A program made the position numbers and the translations under genes. From Microbulbifer litoralis (GTDB taxonomy: Bacteria; Pseudomonadota; Gammaproteobacteria; Pseudomonadales; Cellvibrionaceae): a stretch of DNA of 64,000 bases. The DNA lies in NCBI RefSeq assembly GCF_023634065.1, contig NZ_JALKCV010000003.1:62001-126000 (forward strand), given 5' to 3'. The notes beneath the pieces are model-generated. The model did not search any database. It was given only the letters and a program-made list of their open reading frames with translations, and was not told where the DNA came from. Shown here piece by piece: positions 59,526-64,000 of this stretch (position 1 is the first letter of the stretch; every line of letters starts with the position of its first letter).

Positions 59526-61031
59526 ATGAAGCAGGAAATCGGGGATCGCTATTTAAAAAAATTGGATGACCTGATTGAAAATGAATTCCCCCGGATTACC
59601 GATGGTGAAGCCGCATCCGTCGATTATTTTCCAATAGGAAATCCGTCGCTGAAACGCACTGGCATTGAAAGGGGAGGTCGTCCAGTTGCCATATCCGGTT
59701 TTGTACCGGCATCGCGCGCCGCACTGGCCTCGGTTCGCCGTGAGCTGGAGCAGGCAGATGACCTGGAAAGGGTCGGATCGCGTATCGATTCTCTGGAGTG
59801 CCAGTTGCTCTCGCGCACGGCCGATCTCCTCGGTTATGGCAGGCACGATGTCAGCGGTATTTTTTCTCTCAGCCATACACTCATCCAGTGGTATGGCTGC
59901 AGGCTGGTGACCGGCATGAGCCCGGCACCTGCCAAATCGCCCGAGCGCCGGATTCTTGTTTCCACGGGCAGCGCCGAACTGCTACAACCGGGCCAGCCAC
60001 TCCACGGCCTCGAGGGTATCGACACGGCCTTGAGCCCTGCGAATTCAGACGGCAGTCTCGATCTGGACCGGCTGTGCACCTTTGTCGAAAACTGCTATCG
60101 ACGCGGCTTGCACGCCGATGGAATGGTGCTGACGCTGGGCCAGAAATACACCGGTGTGTCGGACCCGGTAGCGACGATACAGCGGGAGATAACCCGCCTG
60201 CGACAGGCCTACGGTGTCCTCGACCGCCCGCATATCCATGTGGATATCCCGCTGCACTGGCCTCTGCTGCTGTTTGGCGACTACGACGCCGCTATCAATC
60301 CGCTGCATTTATCGCTGGAGTCCATCCAGCCATCCATGCTGACAGCTGCAGACGCCGCCGCCAGTGACAGCTGTTCGATCGACCTCGGCAGTTGGGGTTA
60401 TACACCGTTGCCACTGTCGCTGCTGATCGTCAAAAATCACAAGGATCTGCTGCCGCTGCTGCCGGCCGCGGCGATACCCAGGCTGGAGACGGACAGCACT
60501 GCCGGAATCGCGCAGGGCGCTGACATCGCCAGGCTCTACAGCCTGCAGGCCCTGTTGGCGTCACTGGGGGCTCTGGGGGAGGGCGGCCTGCGGCTGCTGG
60601 CGGCCCGCAGTGTGGACAGTGCGGACTACCTGAAGGAGCGTCTGCGGGAATGCGGCAGTGCCGGGGTGGTGCACAGTGTCGGCAGCGGACCGGGCGTCAG
60701 TTTCCGGCGCTATCACCCGGACCTGGGGCCGGCTACCGACAGGATATATCGGGCGGAGATAGAGGCGGCCCGCGGCGGTGACTACGGTCCCCTGCACACC
60801 AACAGTCATTGGCACCGACGGCAGCTTGTACAGCGGGAACCCTGCGGCCTGCACACCGCCTGGCAACCGGCAGCCACTTACCTGCTTAACGAACCCACAC
60901 GGCGCGGCGAGCCCCTTGCCGCCGAGGTGGCAATGCTGCTGCACCCCCACACCACTGCGGCAGATATCGATCTGTTTTTGCAGCAGTGGGTGGACCGACG
61001 GCGGGTGGCGGAGCCACCCGCGGACTACTGA
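59526..61031 (+). CDS. Group II PLP-decarboxylase-fold protein lacking the catalytic lysine
   Basis: A 501-residue protein resembling glutamate/aromatic amino acid decarboxylases. MVLTLGQKYTGVSDPVATI corresponds to the VATxGTTxxGAxDPI strand, and HIHVDIPL (Asp240) matches the HVDAA motif whose Asp contacts the PLP ring nitrogen. SCSIDLGSWGYTPLP (about 282-296) matches DSxxxDxHKWxxxP. At the place of the HK pair the protein has Gly288-Ser289, so the Schiff-base lysine is missing. The glycine-rich phosphate loop is also altered (GIFSLSHTLIQ). It is probably a pseudoenzyme, or an enzyme with another chemistry. The first 40 codons are AT-rich, suggesting transfer. Function unknown. Confidence 0.75.
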   Translation: MKQEIGDRYLKKLDDLIENEFPRITDGEAASVDYFPIGNPSLKRTGIERGGRPVAISGFVPASRAALASVRRELEQADDLERVGSRIDSLECQLLSRTADLLGYGRHDVSGIFSLSHTLIQWYGCRLVTGMSPAPAKSPERRILVSTGSAELLQPGQPLHGLEGIDTALSPANSDGSLDLDRLCTFVENCYRRGLHADGMVLTLGQKYTGVSDPVATIQREITRLRQAYGVLDRPHIHVDIPLHWPLLLFGDYDAAINPLHLSLESIQPSMLTAADAAASDSCSIDLGSWGYTPLPLSLLIVKNHKDLLPLLPAAAIPRLETDSTAGIAQGADIARLYSLQALLASLGALGEGGLRLLAARSVDSADYLKERLRECGSAGVVHSVGSGPGVSFRRYHPDLGPATDRIYRAEIEAARGGDYGPLHTNSHWHRRQLVQREPCGLHTAWQPAATYLLNEPTRRGEPLAAEVAMLLHPHTTAADIDLFLQQWVDRRRVAEPPADY

Positions 61032-62992
61032 GTGGCGGGAGCTTTCAGCGGGGTCACATTGCTGGCCCGCGGCGCGGGCGCCAGCGGCTGCGGTGCCGCA
61101 GCGCTCTGGCGCAGCAGGTCTTCCAGCGAGGCCAGGGCGCTGTCATTGCGCAGGATTTCCTCTTCCAGCGCACGCAGGTCGGTGCGCTTGGTCTGGGTTT
61201 TCTGCTTCAGCTCGGTGAGTTTGATCACATGCCGGTTGAGCAGGTGCTTCTGGTACTGCACATGCTGCTTGAGGGGTTCCAGCGACTGGTCCAGCCAGCC
61301 GTCCGCGGCGGAAATAAGCTGGCTGTAGAGGCGCCCCACTTCGCTCGCCAGTGTGGACAGGAAGCGCTCGGTCAGGCGGTTGCGCCGCGCCAGTAACAGC
61401 TGTGGCGAACGCCGCAGCTGCGCGGCCTGCCGGTGCAGGCCGCGCATCGCCAGGCGGAAACTGCTGATATTGAAATGCTGTTCGCTGGAATCCAGGTTAC
61501 AGAGACTGGAACGCTCGAAAATCGCGTCCACCAGCCGGTTGGCCTGCTCCACTTCGCGCTCCAGGTTGGCCAGCTGGTGGTCGACCCCCTCCATAAAGGT
61601 ATCGATGGCCTTGGCCAGACCCAGCGGCGTCCAGCGTTCGTGCAGGGCGCGACTGGTGTCGTCGATCAACAACTGCAGTTGCTGGCTGGAAACCGGTGCC
61701 AGCAGCGAGGTGCGCTGGCGGGCCAGCATGCGGTGACTGGATTTCAGTGTCAGCAGCTCCTGGTGGCAGACCTTGTGCTGCTCGCGGGCGGTCTGCTGCA
61801 GCTGCGCCAGCTCGTCGAGCTGTTCACTGCTGGTGGTGGCGTTCTTCTGCAGGTGGGTGAGCGCGGCGCGGCCGCTGTTCAGGCGGCGCTTGAGCAGGTC
61901 GCGGGTATCTGCCATCAGCGTCAGCGCCTGGTGCAGGGAGCGGTGTTCGGCCACTTTCTGGCGGTGCTCCATCAACCGCTGCACCAGTATCGTTTCAAAT
62001 TCCGAAAAGCGGCTCTGGGTCAGCAGTGCCGGATCCTGTTGCTGGCGGGCCAGCAGCGCTTTCTTGGCCGATACGCCGACGACGCTCTCCTGCGGCAGCT
62101 CCAGCAATTTGGCCACCTGGGCGCGCATGCCGCGCAACAGCCCCTCCGGATCCTCATCCGGGTCGTCCCAGAGGGCATCGATCTTGTTCAGCAGTACCAT
62201 CACCGCAGTGCCCCGGTGCTGCCGCAGCGGCACCAGGTGCGTCTCCCACATATTCAGGTCGGTGCCGCTGACGCCGGCGTCGGCCGCCAGCAGGAAAGCC
62301 ACGGCCTGGGCCCCCGGCAGGGTCGACAGGGTCAGTTCCGGCTCGTTGCCGAGTGCGTTCAGCCCCGGCGTGTCGATGATACGCAGCCCCTGCGCCAGCA
62401 ACGGGTGCGGCAGGCTGATCAGTGCGTAGCGCCAGGCCGGGATCTGCACCAGGTTGCCCTTACCGTCCAGGTGGCGGCGATCGAAACCGTAGCGGGCCGC
62501 CTCGTCCGGGGTCACGGACTTGCTCGCCGCGACCTTGAGCAGCGCTTCGCGGGTGGCATCGGCGTCCTGGGCATCGAATTCGTGAGTCACCCATTTCTGC
62601 GGTATGCGACGGAAACTCTCCAGGCTGGTATTGGTGCCCAGGGTCTCGATCGGCAACAGCCGCAGGCTGGCCTGCTCGCCGCCGTCGCTGAAGATCTCGG
62701 TGGGGCACATGGTGGTGCGGCCCGGCTTGGACGGCAGCAGCCGCTTGCCGTAGGTGTGCGACAACAGCGCGTTGATCAGTTCGGTCTTGCCGCGCGAGAA
62801 CTCGCCCACCAGCGCCAGAGTGAACTGGTCCTCGGCGAGCAGAGCGCGCGCCTGCTGTACAACCTGGCGCGCACCGGCAGAGTTGGGGAAATGCTCCTGG
62901 AGCCAGTCATTGAAACTGGCGAACTGGCGATCCAGGGACTTCTTCCAGCGGTCGTAGTCGGCGATATGCTGGCGCAAGATGGCGTCTTCCAT
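61025..62992 (-). CDS. Dynamin-like GTPase
   Basis: A 655-residue large GTPase: P-loop GEFSRGKT (63-70), switch Thr in PGRTTMCPTEI, DTPG near 210 and NKID near 267, followed by a long helical region (about 340-620, many Leu/Gln/Arg heptads) and a Pro/Ala-rich tail. Bacterial dynamin-like proteins act in membrane remodelling or stress and phage tolerance; no membrane segment is obvious. Its 3' end overlaps the convergent PLP-fold gene by 7 bp. The ATG at 62992 lacks a strong ribosome site. Confidence 0.85.
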   Translation of the reverse strand: MEDAILRQHIADYDRWKKSLDRQFASFNDWLQEHFPNSAGARQVVQQARALLAEDQFTLALVGEFSRGKTELINALLSHTYGKRLLPSKPGRTTMCPTEIFSDGGEQASLRLLPIETLGTNTSLESFRRIPQKWVTHEFDAQDADATREALLKVAASKSVTPDEAARYGFDRRHLDGKGNLVQIPAWRYALISLPHPLLAQGLRIIDTPGLNALGNEPELTLSTLPGAQAVAFLLAADAGVSGTDLNMWETHLVPLRQHRGTAVMVLLNKIDALWDDPDEDPEGLLRGMRAQVAKLLELPQESVVGVSAKKALLARQQQDPALLTQSRFSEFETILVQRLMEHRQKVAEHRSLHQALTLMADTRDLLKRRLNSGRAALTHLQKNATTSSEQLDELAQLQQTAREQHKVCHQELLTLKSSHRMLARQRTSLLAPVSSQQLQLLIDDTSRALHERWTPLGLAKAIDTFMEGVDHQLANLEREVEQANRLVDAIFERSSLCNLDSSEQHFNISSFRLAMRGLHRQAAQLRRSPQLLLARRNRLTERFLSTLASEVGRLYSQLISAADGWLDQSLEPLKQHVQYQKHLLNRHVIKLTELKQKTQTKRTDLRALEEEILRNDSALASLEDLLRQSAAAPQPLAPAPRASNVTPLKAPATQ

Positions 62993-63118
62993 GTAATTGG
63001 ATTCTTTTTATTACTGCACAATTTCCAACCGGCTATTGTCGGCCAGTCGCGGCGATTATAGAAGGTCTGGTCCGCCGAAAGTGCGAACCAGTACGGGAAG
63101 ACGTGGACCGGCGTCGAA

Positions 63119-63727
63119 TTAGAAGCCGGGGATATGCCAGAAGAGGTTGTAGACGAAACCGGGCATGTTCGCCATCTGGGCGAACCCGAGCAGTAGTTTG
63201 TCCGCCACCGTCAGCAGGATGAAGACGAAGATCGGGCTGATGTCGATCATGCCCAGCGGTGGTATCAGCCGCCGCACCGGCGCACAGAAGGGTTCCAGCA
63301 GCTGGCGCAGCAGCATCAGTGCCGGATGGCCGCTCTGCGGGGCGATCCAGCTGAACACGATGGAAATCAGCATACCGACGAAGACGATCGCAATCACCGT
63401 CGAGACGCAGCCGATCAGCGACCACAGCAGTGCACTGAGCGGATTGAACAGGCCCGCGCCAGCCAGCAGCCCGCAGCCGAGGATCATTATCCAGCCCACC
63501 AGCACCGCCAGCACCACCGACGCCATATCCACACCGAGCAGACCCGGTACCACCTTGCGCAGCGGCAGCAACAACGGATTGGTCACTTTTACGATGCCCT
63601 GGGAGATGGGATTGTAGAAATCCGCCCGCGCAAGTTGCAGCAGGAAGCGCATCAGCACTGCGAACAGGAACAGGATGCCGAGAGTGGCCGCCAGAAAGAC
63701 GCCGATATTGCTGAAGGTATTGACCAT
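63119..63727 (-). CDS. yggT: YggT family membrane protein
   Basis: A 202-residue protein with two YggT repeats and about five or six membrane segments. Each repeat has the hallmark (FYNPISQGIVKVTNPLLLPLRKVVPG; PALMLLRQLLEPFCAPVRRLIPPLGMIDISP). It is linked to osmotic tolerance and cell division in some bacteria; function is not firm. AAGGGA precedes the ATG. The gene follows proC, the conserved order. Confidence 0.93.
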   Translation of the reverse strand: MVNTFSNIGVFLAATLGILFLFAVLMRFLLQLARADFYNPISQGIVKVTNPLLLPLRKVVPGLLGVDMASVVLAVLVGWIMILGCGLLAGAGLFNPLSALLWSLIGCVSTVIAIVFVGMLISIVFSWIAPQSGHPALMLLRQLLEPFCAPVRRLIPPLGMIDISPIFVFILLTVADKLLLGFAQMANMPGFVYNLFWHIPGF

Positions 63728-63787
63728 CGAAAATCCCTTTTGGGTAACAGGAACACAGCACCTTTTCGAGGGCGCCGCACAATCAAA

Positions 63788-64000
63788 TCAGTTATCCAGT
63801 TCTTTCGCCATTTCGGCTGCGCGCGCGGCGCAGTCACTCATCGCGCGCTCCACCAGTTCCGGCAAGCCGCCGTTCTGGAAGCGTACGATGGCGCGCTCGG
63901 TGGTGCCATTGGGGGACATCACGTTGCGCTTCAACTGGGCCACATCCACATCGCTGGCGACCGCCAGTTTCGCCGCCCCCAGGGCGGTTTGCAAGGTGAG
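63788..64000 (-). CDS. proC: Pyrroline-5-carboxylate reductase, C-terminal part (partial)
   Basis: The last 70 codons of a gene that continues past the right edge. The visible part includes LTLQTALGAAKLAVASDVDVAQLKRNVMSPNGTTERAI, the conserved substrate-binding C-terminus of P5C reductase, the last step of proline synthesis. The signature usually reads TSPGGTT; here it is MSPNGTT. Its position beside yggT fits. Confidence 0.9.
   Translation of the reverse strand, partial: LTLQTALGAAKLAVASDVDVAQLKRNVMSPNGTTERAIVRFQNGGLPELVERAMSDCAARAAEMAKELDN

Overview
The window is a GC-rich, densely coded stretch of a gammaproteobacterial chromosome. Gene order over long blocks matches Pseudomonas-type chromosomes: ponA/pilMNOPQ-aroKB-gltBD-hemE, pilGHIJ-chpA-chpC beside gshB-tonB-algH-ruvX, hemCDXY, ubiD/rho/trxA, and hemW-rdgB-DUF4426-metWX...yggT-proC. 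Protein features and the way these blocks are joined suggest a marine Cellvibrionales/Microbulbifer-like relative rather than Pseudomonas itself; that placement is inference. I saw no tRNA, rRNA, CRISPR array or transposase gene.

Layout. 1-6.8 kb: the 5' end of an NAD(P)H-hydrate repair gene, queG, orn, rsgA, a two-domain rhodanese, psd and an HD-GYP-like protein with a substituted HD dyad; the gaps hold tandem and inverted repeats. 6.9-14.1 kb: hemE and glutamate synthase (gltD, gltB). 14.3-21.1 kb: a minus-strand operon pilM-N-O-P-Q-aroK-aroB for the type IV pilus alignment complex, secretin and two shikimate enzymes. 21.2-23.9 kb: divergent ponA (PBP1A). 23.9-34.7 kb: the Pil-Chp chemosensory system pilG-pilH-pilI-pilJ-chpA-chpC, with no methyltransferase or methylesterase gene. 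35.0-38.0 kb: gshB, a TonB-like protein, algH and ruvX. 38.1-42.5 kb: hemC-hemD-hemX-hemY. 42.5-48.5 kb: accessory genes, namely a 56-residue protein, a secreted alpha/beta hydrolase, a frameshifted serine hydrolase, a divergent ToxR/CadC-like membrane regulator with an ordered set of operator half-sites, and a GNAT acetyltransferase. 48.5-52.7 kb: ubiD, an RRM protein, rho with a long leader, and trxA. 52.8-57.1 kb: hemW, rdgB, DUF4426, metW and metX. 57.3-63.0 kb: an accessory block between metX and yggT. 63.1-64.0 kb: yggT and the 3' part of proC.

How the genes fit together. Pilus assembly (pilMNOPQ), its chemosensory control (Pil-Chp) and a TonB3-like gene lie within 20 kb. Three separate loci serve tetrapyrrole metabolism (hemE, hemCDXY, hemW). 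rho and trxA are arranged head to tail, with the rho promoter overlapping the trxA 3' hairpin.

The most unusual part is the accessory block. A class-I-like HMG-CoA reductase homologue with all four catalytic residues faces, across a 495-bp AT-rich divergent promoter region, a group-II PLP-decarboxylase-fold protein whose Schiff-base lysine position is occupied by serine. No other mevalonate-pathway gene is in the window. The pair looks acquired and is the best candidate here for an undescribed system.
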